Source: Paenibacillus guangzhouensis
GTDB taxonomy: Bacteria > Bacillota > Bacilli > Paenibacillales > Paenibacillaceae
Assembly (NCBI RefSeq): GCF_009363075.1
Contig: NZ_CP045293.1
Span: 620,001-684,000 of the forward strand
DNA: 64,000 nt
Direction: 5' to 3'
Positions 25,682 to 34,981 of the stretch are shown here, piece after piece. The position numbers and the translations under genes were made by a program. Within the stretch, counting starts at the first letter, position 1. The number at the start of each line of letters is the position of its first letter. The notes beneath the pieces are model-generated. The model was not told the origin of the DNA and made no database searches. It saw nothing but the letters and a program-made list of their open reading frames with translations.

Positions 25682-26818
25682 ATGAGAAGAGCGTTTATTA
25701 GCCCAACGAAGTATGTGCAAGGGGAAAATGAGCTCCTGAACCTGGGGTACTTTGTACGGACATTTGGCGAATCCGCCTTATTGATCGCCCATCCAGATGA
25801 TGTTGCGCGTGTGAAGGACAAGCTCGCCGCTACAAGCGACAAATATCAAATCAAGTTCATTGAAAGCGGTTTCCACGGTGAGTGTTCACGGCAGGAAGTC
25901 GAGCGTCTGCAAGCCTTGGCGAAGGAGCATCAATGCGCTTGCACGATCGGATTAGGCGGAGGCAAAGCGATTGATACGGCGAAATGTGTCGCCGAAGGCC
26001 ATGCGCTGATTATCGTGCCGACGATTGCCGCGACGGATGCGCCAACCAGTCATTCGGCCGTGCTGTATACACCGGAAGGCGCGTTCGATGACTATGCTTA
26101 TTTCAAGCAGAGTCCAAGCGTGGTCATGATCGATACGACGGTCATCGCGAATGCGCCGACACGCTTCCTCGTTGCGGGCATGGGGGATGCGCTATCGACA
26201 TATTTCGAAGCGAGAGCGACAGCGAGGTCATTCTCGAATGTGAATGCGGGTCTGCCTTGCGGCGTACGTGAAGGAGCATGCGGTGATGCGAAAGGCACGA
26301 AGACGGCCTTGGCGTTAGCCAAGCTATGCTATGAGACATTGCTGGAGGATGGCGTGAAAGCTAAGCTGTCCTGCGATCAGAACGTCGTGACGACAGCGCT
26401 GGAGAATATTGTTGAGACGAATATTTTGCTATCAGGTCTTGGGTTCGAGAGCGGCGGGCTTGCGGCAGCCCATGCCATTCATAACGGATTAACGGTGTTG
26501 GAGGGCACACATCATTACTACCATGGGGAAAAAGTAGCCTTCAGTACGCTCGCGCAATTGGTGCTCGAAAATGCGGATCAAAGTGAAATCGACGAGGTGC
26601 TCGGGTTCTGCGCGTCGGTAGGACTACCTATATGTCTTGCGGATATTGGTGTGGACGCGGTGACGCAGCAGGAATTGCTGCAGGTGGCCGAGAAAGCATG
26701 TATTGCGGAAGAATCCATCCACTCGATGCCATTCCCGATTACGGTGGAAGCGGTAGCGGCGGCGATCCGAGTGGCAGATCAGATAGGGTGTGAATATCGA
26801 CGGAATCGAGGCGAATAA
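25682..26818 (+). CDS. gldA: Glycerol dehydrogenase (iron/zinc-containing alcohol dehydrogenase family)
   Basis: A 378-residue cytosolic NAD-dependent enzyme that interconverts glycerol and dihydroxyacetone. It shows the NAD-binding GLGGGKAIDTAK motif (~91-102), the GldA signature IAATDAPTSHSAVLYT, and metal ligands: Asp in GMGDALSTYFEA and His in AAHAIHNGL and HHYYHGEK. The length fits GldA (about 370). The ATG at 25682 has GGAGG upstream (25669-25673), although the frame is open from 25622. The kinase gene begins 1 bp after its stop, so the pair turns glycerol into dihydroxyacetone phosphate. Other members of the family use different polyols, but the flanking dihydroxyacetone kinase supports the glycerol call. 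Confidence 0.92.
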   Translation: MRRAFISPTKYVQGENELLNLGYFVRTFGESALLIAHPDDVARVKDKLAATSDKYQIKFIESGFHGECSRQEVERLQALAKEHQCACTIGLGGGKAIDTAKCVAEGHALIIVPTIAATDAPTSHSAVLYTPEGAFDDYAYFKQSPSVVMIDTTVIANAPTRFLVAGMGDALSTYFEARATARSFSNVNAGLPCGVREGACGDAKGTKTALALAKLCYETLLEDGVKAKLSCDQNVVTTALENIVETNILLSGLGFESGGLAAAHAIHNGLTVLEGTHHYYHGEKVAFSTLAQLVLENADQSEIDEVLGFCASVGLPICLADIGVDAVTQQELLQVAEKACIAEESIHSMPFPITVEAVAAAIRVADQIGCEYRRNRGE

Positions 26819-26819
26819 C

Positions 26820-28583
26820 ATGAAGAAAATTATCAACGAGCCCGAGACGCTTGTCCGGGAAATGTGCAACGGATTGGTGCTAGCGCATCCGAGTCTTGCG
26901 TTCGACAGCAAATATAAGATCATCTCGAAGAAGGCATTGAACCGTGAAAAGGTGGCACTGATTAGCGGGGGAGGCAGTGGGCATGAACCTGCGCATGCAG
27001 GCTTCGTCGGGAGAGGCATGCTCGATGTTGCGGTCTGCGGAGATGTGTTCGCTTCACCATCGCAGATCCAAGTCTATCAAGCGATCCGGAACTCGGCGAG
27101 CAGCCAAGGGACGCTGCTAATCATCAAGAACTACAGCGGCGACATCATGAACTTCAAGAACGCAGCGCATCTCGCGGGCGAAGATGGTATTGAGGTGGAC
27201 TACGTCAAAGTCGACGACGATATTGCCGTGGAAGACAGCCTCTATACTGTAGGTCGAAGAGGGGTGGCTGGGACCGTTCTCGTGCATAAAGTGGCTGGTG
27301 CAGCGGCGGAAGCGGGTCTATCTTTGCAGGAAGTAAAGGCGGCGGCACAGCATGCAATCGATAACGTCAGAAGTATTGGGTTTGCGTATACTTCTTGTAC
27401 CGTTCCGGCCAAAGGCACGCCGACCTTTCAACTAGATGCGGGAGAGATGGAATACGGCGTCGGGATTCACGGGGAACCGGGGATCCGTCGCGAACGGATT
27501 ATCTCCGCGGATGAGCTGGCACAGCGAATGGTAAATGCGCTGGTTGAGAATTTGCAAATAAATGAGGCTGCTAATGAGGAAGTAGCGGTTCTCATTAATG
27601 GGTTTGGGGCGACGCCGCTGCAAGAATTGTACTTACTTAATAATTCGGTAATGCGTGAGTTGACGGCGAAGGGCGTGAAGATCTACAAAGGGTTCGTCGG
27701 CAACTATATGACGAGTATCGATATGGCGGGGGCTTCCGTGACGTTGATGAAGCTGGATGCGACCTTGAAGCAGTGGTTAGCGGCGCCTTGCGATACACCT
27801 GCGTTAAGCGTTCGTGAGCCGTTTGAACCGGTAGAATATGTGGAAGTGGTGCATCGTTCTTCTTCAAGCGATGTGGAGGTCTCTTATAAGAATGAGACGG
27901 ACCCTGCTTGGGCGACGATTTCAGATAACAAGCTTTCTCTTCAAAATATGGTGTACCTCATTGATCAGATGAGCGAGATCATCATTACGAATGAAGTGCC
28001 ATTCTGTGAGTTGGATGCCCACGCAGGCGATGGAGACTTCGGTATGAGCGTTGCCAAAGGATTTAAGCAGCTGAAGGCAGAATGGAAGGACATCTTGGCG
28101 AACAACAGCTGCAGTATTGGCAGCTTCTTGGATGCCTGTTCGCTTGTCATTATGGAGCATTGTGGTGGCGCATCCGGTCCAATCTGGGGATCAGGCTTCC
28201 GGGCTGCGAGCAGGTTGGCAGGAGATAGAGAATCCTTATCGATCGAGGAATTCGCCGACATGATGGCAGCCGTCGTGACTGGCATTCAAGATACAGGTGC
28301 TCGTTCTTTTGGCCGCGGCGCCGTCGTGGGCGATAAGACATTGATCGATGCGCTCGTTCCGTATGCGGAATCGTGGAGGGAGAGCGTAAGCCAAGGCGAC
28401 GATCTGAAGACCGCGTCGACCAAAGCGGCCGAAGCTGCGGTGCAGGGCGCGAAGCATACCGAGTCGATTGTGGCGCGGATGGGACGCGCCGGGACGGTAG
28501 GCGAGCGCAGCATCGGTTACCCGGATGCGGGGGCTTATGCACTGGGAGTGATTTTCACGGAGCTGGCGCGGGTGATTCGGTAG
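26820..28583 (+). CDS. dhaKL: ATP-type dihydroxyacetone kinase, fused DhaK-DhaL
   Basis: A 587-residue cytosolic kinase making dihydroxyacetone phosphate. The N-terminal ~330 residues are DhaK: GGGSGHEPAHAGF forms the substrate pocket, and the His in YGVGIHGEPG matches the His that binds dihydroxyacetone as a hemiaminal. The C-terminal ~200 residues are DhaL with the Mg-ADP motif DAHAGDGDFG and the GGASGPIWGSGF loop. Having both parts on one chain is the ATP-dependent layout; the PTS-type splits them and needs DhaM. I chose ATG 26820, one base after the gldA stop, with GAGGCG upstream. The pair forms a short glycerol/dihydroxyacetone operon. Confidence 0.93.
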   Translation: MKKIINEPETLVREMCNGLVLAHPSLAFDSKYKIISKKALNREKVALISGGGSGHEPAHAGFVGRGMLDVAVCGDVFASPSQIQVYQAIRNSASSQGTLLIIKNYSGDIMNFKNAAHLAGEDGIEVDYVKVDDDIAVEDSLYTVGRRGVAGTVLVHKVAGAAAEAGLSLQEVKAAAQHAIDNVRSIGFAYTSCTVPAKGTPTFQLDAGEMEYGVGIHGEPGIRRERIISADELAQRMVNALVENLQINEAANEEVAVLINGFGATPLQELYLLNNSVMRELTAKGVKIYKGFVGNYMTSIDMAGASVTLMKLDATLKQWLAAPCDTPALSVREPFEPVEYVEVVHRSSSSDVEVSYKNETDPAWATISDNKLSLQNMVYLIDQMSEIIITNEVPFCELDAHAGDGDFGMSVAKGFKQLKAEWKDILANNSCSIGSFLDACSLVIMEHCGGASGPIWGSGFRAASRLAGDRESLSIEEFADMMAAVVTGIQDTGARSFGRGAVVGDKTLIDALVPYAESWRESVSQGDDLKTASTKAAEAAVQGAKHTESIVARMGRAGTVGERSIGYPDAGAYALGVIFTELARVIR

Positions 28584-28605
28584 CAGCGCGTATTGCATCG
28601 AACGG

Positions 28606-28650
28606 AAAAAACAAAGAACCTTGCTGATTCAGCAAGGTTCTTTGTTTTGT
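28606..28650. terminator. Bidirectional terminator between dhaKL and the SLH protein gene
   Basis: Near-perfect 20-bp stem, starting ACAAAGAACCTTGCT and its complement, with a GATTC loop. It has an A run on the left and a T run on the right, so it works in both directions. Confidence 0.93.
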
Positions 28651-28651
28651 A

Positions 28652-31600
28652 TTATTTTTTGGCTAGTAGGTTCAAGATGACTTTGGCTGCTTCTGCGCGC
28701 GTCGCATGCTGCTTCGGCGCGAATGTCTGCGCATTCGTTCCTTGCAGCAATTGGATTGCTACCGCTTGATCGATCGCGGACTGCGCCCAGCTGCTGGCTT
28801 GCGAACGATCTGAGAACGAAGCTGCAGCAGCAGCTTGTAGTTCTTGCTTCGTCATGTTCCGGTACGCTTGGGTTACGATGACAGCCATTTCTTCCCGCGT
28901 GATTGCTTGGTTCGGCCCGAACTGCTCGGCGCTTAACCCACGGACAATTCCATGCTCGACACCTGCCGCGACTGCATCCGCATACCAAGATGCAGCTGGG
29001 ACGTCTTTAAACGTTGGTGTCGTCGACGCTGTGAGATGCAGCGCGTTCACGAGGAATTGAACGAATTCCGCTCGCGTAATTTCACGGCTAGGTGCGAACT
29101 GATCCGCCGTGAATCCTTTTGCGATTTGTTTTGCTGTTAATTCCCGAATCGCCTGGTAGGCCCAGTGCGAAGCAGGAACGTCAGAGAACGTCTTATTAAA
29201 CTTAAGGACGCCGTATTTGCCGCTGTGCGTAAGCTCTGCGACGAGTTTATCCCCGTTGAGCTTTCCGCCGACATACGTAGGTCCGTTGCTACCGTCCATT
29301 CCATAGATGCCGATGATCTCGCGGTCGGAGGCATCGGTCACGTTGAGTATGACCTTGATAGGTGTACTGAACTGCTTAAGCGGCAGTTCTCTGCCATTCG
29401 ATGTGATGCTGAGGCCAAGTTCAACGATTTGGCCGGCTTGCGTCATTTGGCTTTGCCATGGTTTCAGAAGCGCCGCGGCCGCCTCTTGCGTTACAGGTTT
29501 GAGAGTTACCTTTACCTTCACATCTTTTGTATCAGCCATATTTACGAGCCCGGCTAGCTCTTTCAGGACGCTGGAAGGAATTTCAACGTCACCGTTCGGC
29601 GTGCGAATGACGAGCGTGTTACTGCCGACGGTGCTGGTGATGCTGCTTGGCAGCTGAATTTGCGTCGTGTCCTTGGATGATACGTTAATCTCAACTTTTC
29701 CGTTCACAGCTTGCGGAACATTGGCGCTCGCGATGTCGACGATGTCTTTATTTTCTTGATTCGCATCCGGCTTTGCTGGAACGGCTCCACCTGGCAATGC
29801 TGGAGCACCACCGCCTCCACCACCGCCACCTGGGTTACCGCCACCATTGTTGCCCCCACCTGTGCCTGGACTTGGACCTGTACTGCCACCATTGTCGCCT
29901 CCGCCTGGGTTCGTGTTAGGGTCACGGATCTCAAATGTCTTAGAAAGCTCGATGCTCTCACGCGGTCCTGTCGGCAATTGATAGGTTAGCGTGTAGTTTC
30001 CCGGCTTGATGTCGGACGGGAGGGTGATGTTGAAATAGTCAAGATATTCATTGTTTTCTTGCTCCACGATTACTTTGCCGCTGCGATCTTTTACGGTAAT
30101 GATCGGGAAGACCTGGTTCACTCGATCAAATTGTCCGTCATAAGGTTTAATGACGCTGACGGCAGGGCCGTCTAGCGAACGGGCAGAGAATGAATTGAAG
30201 TACTCTCGGTATACACCAAGGGAAGTTAAGGTAAAGTCTCTGCTGGTAAGATGAACTAAAGAGCTTACACTGTATTGATTCTTCTCATCCTTATGTATAT
30301 TGAAGTATTCTAATGATTTTTGAACGATGTCGTTCGAAAGCTTAAGTTCTGTTTCTTGTTGAATATCGATTGGACTTGGTTGTTCCCAAGTATAAGACCA
30401 AGGTGTTTCATATGGGCGAGATTCTTTCGTAATGAACCCATAACGTCGTTCTCCCGGATTGGTGTACAAGGTATTATACGGCATATCGCTGATCAAACCT
30501 GTACTCATATCGAAGAAAGCATCAATCGACGTCGAAGATTTTTCAGTTTGGATCGTGATGGGTACCGCTGCTTTTTGCTCATTTTCAAAAGAAAATTCGA
30601 CTTTCTTTGAACCATTGCTGTGAATGGGTTTCGTCAAATGATAAATTGCACGTTCACTATGATAGATCGATTGGGCGAGGATATCTTTCGCATCGGTAAC
30701 CAACTTACTGCGGTTCATAATACTGAATTTATATGATACATTTGGAATGCTTATCGAATATACTAGACTCGAAAAAGGAGCGTCCGCTGTCTGCGAGTAA
30801 GTGGTTAATTGTGAAGAAGCTTCTATTTTTCTCATCTGAAGCAATTCTTGGCCTTTAATAGCGAGTTGTTTGTAATACAAGTCTCCACTTGATAATCGCA
30901 TCACAAGATGTACGACATAATCACTGTTGGGCTTAATCCCGTTAGGAACCATTAATTTATTATTTTTGATTGACGCATAAGAGGTGTAGATGTAATTGGG
31001 ACCTTTGTCCGTGTTGATAATTTCGCCAATTTCTCCTTTATTCATTTCATCATCGTTTACAAAGTTTTCTCCTGCAGGGGCTTGAATAGGGATTTCCGCT
31101 AAGGTACCGGCAGTTTGCTCTGCAATGAAGGTCGTATCCATCGATAATTCTAGCAGGTCTGCCGGGAATAATTGTTTCTCTAGTCTGACCCGATACTCCG
31201 ATCCTTTGGTCAAGTTCGTATTCAATTGGAACTGATATAGATTCGATCGAACGGGGCTCCCTAGTTTATTGCCTTGCAGATCATATAGCTGATATTCCAC
31301 AGCTTCCGAACCAGGTACAGAATTAACATTCACGGTAGGCTCAGGCTGGGATGCCGACGAAAAGATCATTTGATTCGTATGGATATCTTCAATATACGAG
31401 ACATTCAGATTGTTTGAAGGGTTCTGATACTGGATAAGCACCCTGTTCTCATACCATTGATGTTGATAGATGTTCCCTTGCATTTTAATTTTCTCAGGGA
31501 GTTGTACATTTGAGTTTACATCATAGTATCCATAGATAAAGTAACGATAACCATTTTTCTCAACGACGTAGTCGATGCTGGCTTTCGAACCTTTCTGAAT

Positions 31601-33487
31601 GTAATATTTACTTGCATAAATGGATTCGGTATCAATACCTTCGTCAATCGATATCGTTCCTATTAAGCTGGGTGGTAAAGTGATCTCGGCTAGATCCGTA
31701 AAAGGATGTACCGACAGTGTACTGTCAGATAGCCGGAGTTGGTCTCGACGATCATAATAGCCTGTCTTCTGCATTGAATTATAAAAGTTAAATTGCATGT
31801 CAACAGACGGAGCTTCTGTCGCAATATAAAGCTGGCGAATCCCCTGCTTTGTTTGCTGAATATCACGTGAGAAGGAAATAGTTAATGGCGCATGTTGGTC
31901 ATCATAGAGAATCAATCCGATTTGTTCTTTATCAGCTGCTATTTGTGTATTCGGGTTGATATGTAATGAACGTAGCTCCTTGGATGTGAAGGTGAGCTCA
32001 CCTTCATTGCTAGCAGTAAAAATACGATGATAAATGATTGGGCTGCCGTCTTCCGATTTCGCTTGAATCAGCAATTGATACTGTTTGCCGTTCAATAAAT
32101 AGGCATGAGGTATAAAAGAGATGCCGTCTTGAATCGTGTTTTGAAATATTTTTTCAAGGTTTTCATCGAAGAAAAAGTCCGTCTTTTTCATTTCATACAA
32201 CTCGACCGTCCCGTTTTGAAGGGGCTGTCCTTTTTCGTTCTGAACAGAGACAGGCAGGCCGCCAATTTCATTACTTTGTATTCGCAGAGCATTCGATTTC
32301 CCTTGGATGAGCGTCCCATTCATATTGAAGGTCACTTCAGCGGTATAGTCGCCGGATACTAAAGATTCAGTCGGTGTTCCTACAATGTTATTCGGAATGT
32401 TGAATCGAATATCTTGTAAGTTCACGTCTTGTAGTCCATGCTTGATGTTTACTTGGAACTGCGAGCGCAGAGGGTATATACTATCGAAACTAAACTTTCC
32501 TCTTTGTAAGATCGGAACAATTGTAAATGATTTTTGAGTTTGATTGTAATTGAAAAATGGGATGATCAACTGCGTCGTGTCGGTAGCAAAGGCGAGCTTT
32601 TCCCCAGGTATCACGTTACCATTAAAGTTCCAAGTCATACCTTTTTGTTGATTGTCAGCCATAACTGGCGTAGTTACTTGAATATTTTGTTTTCCGCCAG
32701 TAAATTTCAGTTCGTTTAATGCATTAAACATGGATTGATGATGGCGTTCCGTGCTTGTGATGTTAATTTCACTGACGTTCGGTGGAAGCGTTAATGAAGC
32801 GGCGTTATTCTTCTCAGCCTGAAAATCATAATAGACGGATTCGCTGACGGAGGAGATGTCTTTCATAGGGAGTTCCTTTTGAACATGGTATCCGATTCCG
32901 TTATTCGATTCCGTCAGTTGCACTTGCATGTTGCGAGGAGAAGTGATGAGACTGTTAGTGCTCGCTGCCGGAATTTTAAAGGATTGATCATTGGCATGAG
33001 GCACCATGATGTCATAAGTGATTCTAGCATCACTATTAGCAGAGAATGCTTGCGAACGGGGTTGAATCAGTTTGCGGTCAGCATCTAAATTCCACAGACC
33101 GAGGGTCAACAGCTCGCTTCCTGATAGTTCTTGATTGTCATAATAGAAGAGTCGGGATTGTGTGACAGGATCCTTATACTGCATTAAGAGTTGAACCAGG
33201 TATTGAACGTTGGGTTCAATGAAGTTGTTATTAAGATTGAACGTACTTGTTCCTTGAAGATCAAGTGTGTTTTGTACAATCGGAGCATCCACACGATTGA
33301 TGCGTAGACTCCCGTTCAGTACGTCAACATCAGGTAGCAGTTCGACTGTCAATAAGCCTGCCCCGCCCCCCGTAACCTGAGCTGCCCCTGCATCCTGCGC
33401 AAAAGCCGAACTTGGCAGAACAAGGCTAATCATTAAACACATTATTAAAATCATTCGAAACGCTCTTGAACCATGATTGCGAATCAT
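28652..33487 (-). CDS. Giant surface protein with three C-terminal SLH domains
   Basis: A 1611-residue secreted protein. The signal peptide (~1-31, SSAFAQ) is followed by ~1150 residues of beta-rich sequence that I do not recognise as any enzyme. Then comes a glycine/proline/asparagine linker (GGGDNGGSTGP ... GGGGGGGGAPALPG), a ~190-residue domain often found just before SLH repeats, and three SLH domains (FSDVPASHWAYQAI, FKDVPAASWYADAV, FSDRSQASSWAQSA). SLH domains bind pyruvylated secondary cell-wall polymer, so the protein is wall-attached. AGGAGG at the start fits ATG 33487 (6 nt) better than the ATG at 33493 that it touches. It carries no cohesin or dockerin. It is transcribed alone, convergent with dhaKL. 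Adhesion or wall structure are possible roles; none is proven. Confidence 0.85.
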   Translation of the reverse strand: MIRNHGSRAFRMILIMCLMISLVLPSSAFAQDAGAAQVTGGGAGLLTVELLPDVDVLNGSLRINRVDAPIVQNTLDLQGTSTFNLNNNFIEPNVQYLVQLLMQYKDPVTQSRLFYYDNQELSGSELLTLGLWNLDADRKLIQPRSQAFSANSDARITYDIMVPHANDQSFKIPAASTNSLITSPRNMQVQLTESNNGIGYHVQKELPMKDISSVSESVYYDFQAEKNNAASLTLPPNVSEINITSTERHHQSMFNALNELKFTGGKQNIQVTTPVMADNQQKGMTWNFNGNVIPGEKLAFATDTTQLIIPFFNYNQTQKSFTIVPILQRGKFSFDSIYPLRSQFQVNIKHGLQDVNLQDIRFNIPNNIVGTPTESLVSGDYTAEVTFNMNGTLIQGKSNALRIQSNEIGGLPVSVQNEKGQPLQNGTVELYEMKKTDFFFDENLEKIFQNTIQDGISFIPHAYLLNGKQYQLLIQAKSEDGSPIIYHRIFTASNEGELTFTSKELRSLHINPNTQIAADKEQIGLILYDDQHAPLTISFSRDIQQTKQGIRQLYIATEAPSVDMQFNFYNSMQKTGYYDRRDQLRLSDSTLSVHPFTDLAEITLPPSLIGTISIDEGIDTESIYASKYYIQKGSKASIDYVVEKNGYRYFIYGYYDVNSNVQLPEKIKMQGNIYQHQWYENRVLIQYQNPSNNLNVSYIEDIHTNQMIFSSASQPEPTVNVNSVPGSEAVEYQLYDLQGNKLGSPVRSNLYQFQLNTNLTKGSEYRVRLEKQLFPADLLELSMDTTFIAEQTAGTLAEIPIQAPAGENFVNDDEMNKGEIGEIINTDKGPNYIYTSYASIKNNKLMVPNGIKPNSDYVVHLVMRLSSGDLYYKQLAIKGQELLQMRKIEASSQLTTYSQTADAPFSSLVYSISIPNVSYKFSIMNRSKLVTDAKDILAQSIYHSERAIYHLTKPIHSNGSKKVEFSFENEQKAAVPITIQTEKSSTSIDAFFDMSTGLISDMPYNTLYTNPGERRYGFITKESRPYETPWSYTWEQPSPIDIQQETELKLSNDIVQKSLEYFNIHKDEKNQYSVSSLVHLTSRDFTLTSLGVYREYFNSFSARSLDGPAVSVIKPYDGQFDRVNQVFPIITVKDRSGKVIVEQENNEYLDYFNITLPSDIKPGNYTLTYQLPTGPRESIELSKTFEIRDPNTNPGGGDNGGSTGPSPGTGGGNNGGGNPGGGGGGGGAPALPGGAVPAKPDANQENKDIVDIASANVPQAVNGKVEINVSSKDTTQIQLPSSITSTVGSNTLVIRTPNGDVEIPSSVLKELAGLVNMADTKDVKVKVTLKPVTQEAAAALLKPWQSQMTQAGQIVELGLSITSNGRELPLKQFSTPIKVILNVTDASDREIIGIYGMDGSNGPTYVGGKLNGDKLVAELTHSGKYGVLKFNKTFSDVPASHWAYQAIRELTAKQIAKGFTADQFAPSREITRAEFVQFLVNALHLTASTTPTFKDVPAASWYADAVAAGVEHGIVRGLSAEQFGPNQAITREEMAVIVTQAYRNMTKQELQAAAAASFSDRSQASSWAQSAIDQAVAIQLLQGTNAQTFAPKQHATRAEAAKVILNLLAKK

Positions 33488-33521
33488 TTCCATCCTCCTA
33501 ATTTTTTATCATGCGAGGGAT

Positions 33522-33530
33522 ATTATACCA
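33522..33530 (-). promoter_or_regulatory. Extended -10 promoter of the SLH protein gene
   Basis: Minus-strand TGGTATAAT forms an extended -10 (TGnTATAAT), 34 bp before the start codon. No strong -35 is visible, as is common with extended -10 promoters. Confidence 0.55.
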
Positions 33531-33568
33531 ATTTTGAAGATGGTTCGATATACTTATTTTGGTAGAAC

Positions 33569-33574
33569 TATAAT
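33569..33574 (+). promoter_or_regulatory. Candidate -10 for the Gfo/Idh/MocA oxidoreductase gene
   Basis: Perfect TATAAT 134 bp upstream of the start codon. The -35 region is weak. The remaining leader shows nothing recognisable. Confidence 0.35.
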
Positions 33575-33708
33575 AAGATTTGTTAAAGGTGACGCCTTGA
33601 GCCAATTTTTTATGAAAACGCTATATTACCCATTAAATTATGCTAGAATCATGGGTAGAAAAAATGTGATATAAGTCGCATTTGCCAATTGGCAGAGGGG
33701 GAAGTCGC

Positions 33709-34791
33709 ATGGAAAAGAAAAAACTACGCGTAGGGATTATCGGCGCCGGCAGTATCGGCGCCATACATGCCGAAGCATATCAATCGCTTGCAGAGAGCGA
33801 AGTGCTTGCGATTACGGATGTTCATCTTCCGCTGGCACAGAAGGTTGCGAATACATATGGGATTGAACAGGTCTATGAACGGATGGAAGACCTGCTAGAT
33901 GATGAGCGCATTGATGCCGTCGTCGTTGCGGTACCGAATAAATTCCATGAATCGATTGCCGTCGCGGCGCTTGAGAAAGGCAAGCATGTCATGATCGAGA
34001 AGCCGCTCGCGATCGATACGGCAGGTGCACGTAATATCGTGAAGGCACAGCGGACATCGGGCAAAGTTGTCATGATCCCGCACCAGCTGCGCTGGGATGC
34101 CACAGCACTTGCGGTGAAAGAAGAAGCGGCCAAGGGTTCGCTGGGTGACATTTATTATGCGAAGACAGGCTGGTTCCGCAGAAAGAGTATTCCAGGCTGG
34201 GGCTCATGGTTCACCCAATCCGCATTATCCGGCGGCGGCCCGCTTATCGATGTCGGAGTTCATATGCTGGATTTAGCGATCTATCTGATGGGCAATCCGA
34301 AGCCGGTCTCCGTCTTTGCAACGACCTATGCGGCATTCGGTGAACGCAAGCTGGGTATTGGCAGCTGGGGAACGCCGAACTGGGAAGGGACGTTTGACGT
34401 AGAGGATCTTGCCACGGCGCTGATTAAATTCGATAACGGCGCATCATTGCAGCTCGAAGTTAGCTGGGCGGCACACACGGTTGCAGAAGGCAACGTATCC
34501 TTCCTGCACCTGATGGGAACAGAAGGCGGCGCAGTCATCCAAGGCAATAAAGGGAAATTCCTGATGGAACGCTTCAACCGCACAGCCGATATTGAGATCG
34601 CGGTCCCGACGCAGGCCGAAGATTCCCGCGTGCTGCTGAATCGTCATTTCATCGATTGCATTGAGCGTGGAACGGAACCGATGACCAGCGCTTATAGTGG
34701 ATTAACGAATCTAGCAATCATTGAAGCCATCTATGAATCGGGCAAAACGGGCAAGCAGGTCGATGTGAATATAGATGGAGAGCTAGCGTAG
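33709..34791 (+). CDS. Gfo/Idh/MocA-family NAD(P)-dependent oxidoreductase
   Basis: A 360-residue cytosolic sugar or sugar-alcohol dehydrogenase. The N terminus is a Rossmann fold with GIIGAGSIGAIHAEAY (~8-23), the family motif EKPLAID (~98-104) containing the catalytic-site Lys, and the C-terminal substrate domain with GGGPLIDVGVHMLDLAIYL (Asp and His of the active site). The frame is open from 33682, but ATG 33709 has AGAGGGGGAAG upstream and starts just before the dinucleotide motif. It appears monocistronic. Members oxidise myo-inositol, glucose, galactose or rarer sugars; the substrate cannot be assigned from sequence. Confidence 0.92.
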   Translation: MEKKKLRVGIIGAGSIGAIHAEAYQSLAESEVLAITDVHLPLAQKVANTYGIEQVYERMEDLLDDERIDAVVVAVPNKFHESIAVAALEKGKHVMIEKPLAIDTAGARNIVKAQRTSGKVVMIPHQLRWDATALAVKEEAAKGSLGDIYYAKTGWFRRKSIPGWGSWFTQSALSGGGPLIDVGVHMLDLAIYLMGNPKPVSVFATTYAAFGERKLGIGSWGTPNWEGTFDVEDLATALIKFDNGASLQLEVSWAAHTVAEGNVSFLHLMGTEGGAVIQGNKGKFLMERFNRTADIEIAVPTQAEDSRVLLNRHFIDCIERGTEPMTSAYSGLTNLAIIEAIYESGKTGKQVDVNIDGELA

Positions 34792-34796
34792 GACAA

Positions 34797-34848
34797 GAAG
34801 CTGTTCTGAGAGTCATCTTATTTGACTTTTGGGGCAGTCTTTTTTATT
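34797..34848 (+). terminator. Probable terminator after the oxidoreductase gene
   Basis: Imperfect inverted repeat with GU pairs, from GCTGTTCTGAGAGTCA to TGACTTTTGGGGCAGTCT, followed by TTTTTT. Confidence 0.6.
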
Positions 34849-34981
34849 TGGCTTTTCCAGCAAATAGTGTTGTCTGTAATATTAATTGCGCAGGCTTTAT
34901 AAGCCTTAAGAATTTTACCATTCCATTTAACGCATAATATAGCAGAATCATTCATTCTTTTGACTAAAGGAGTATTAGTTG

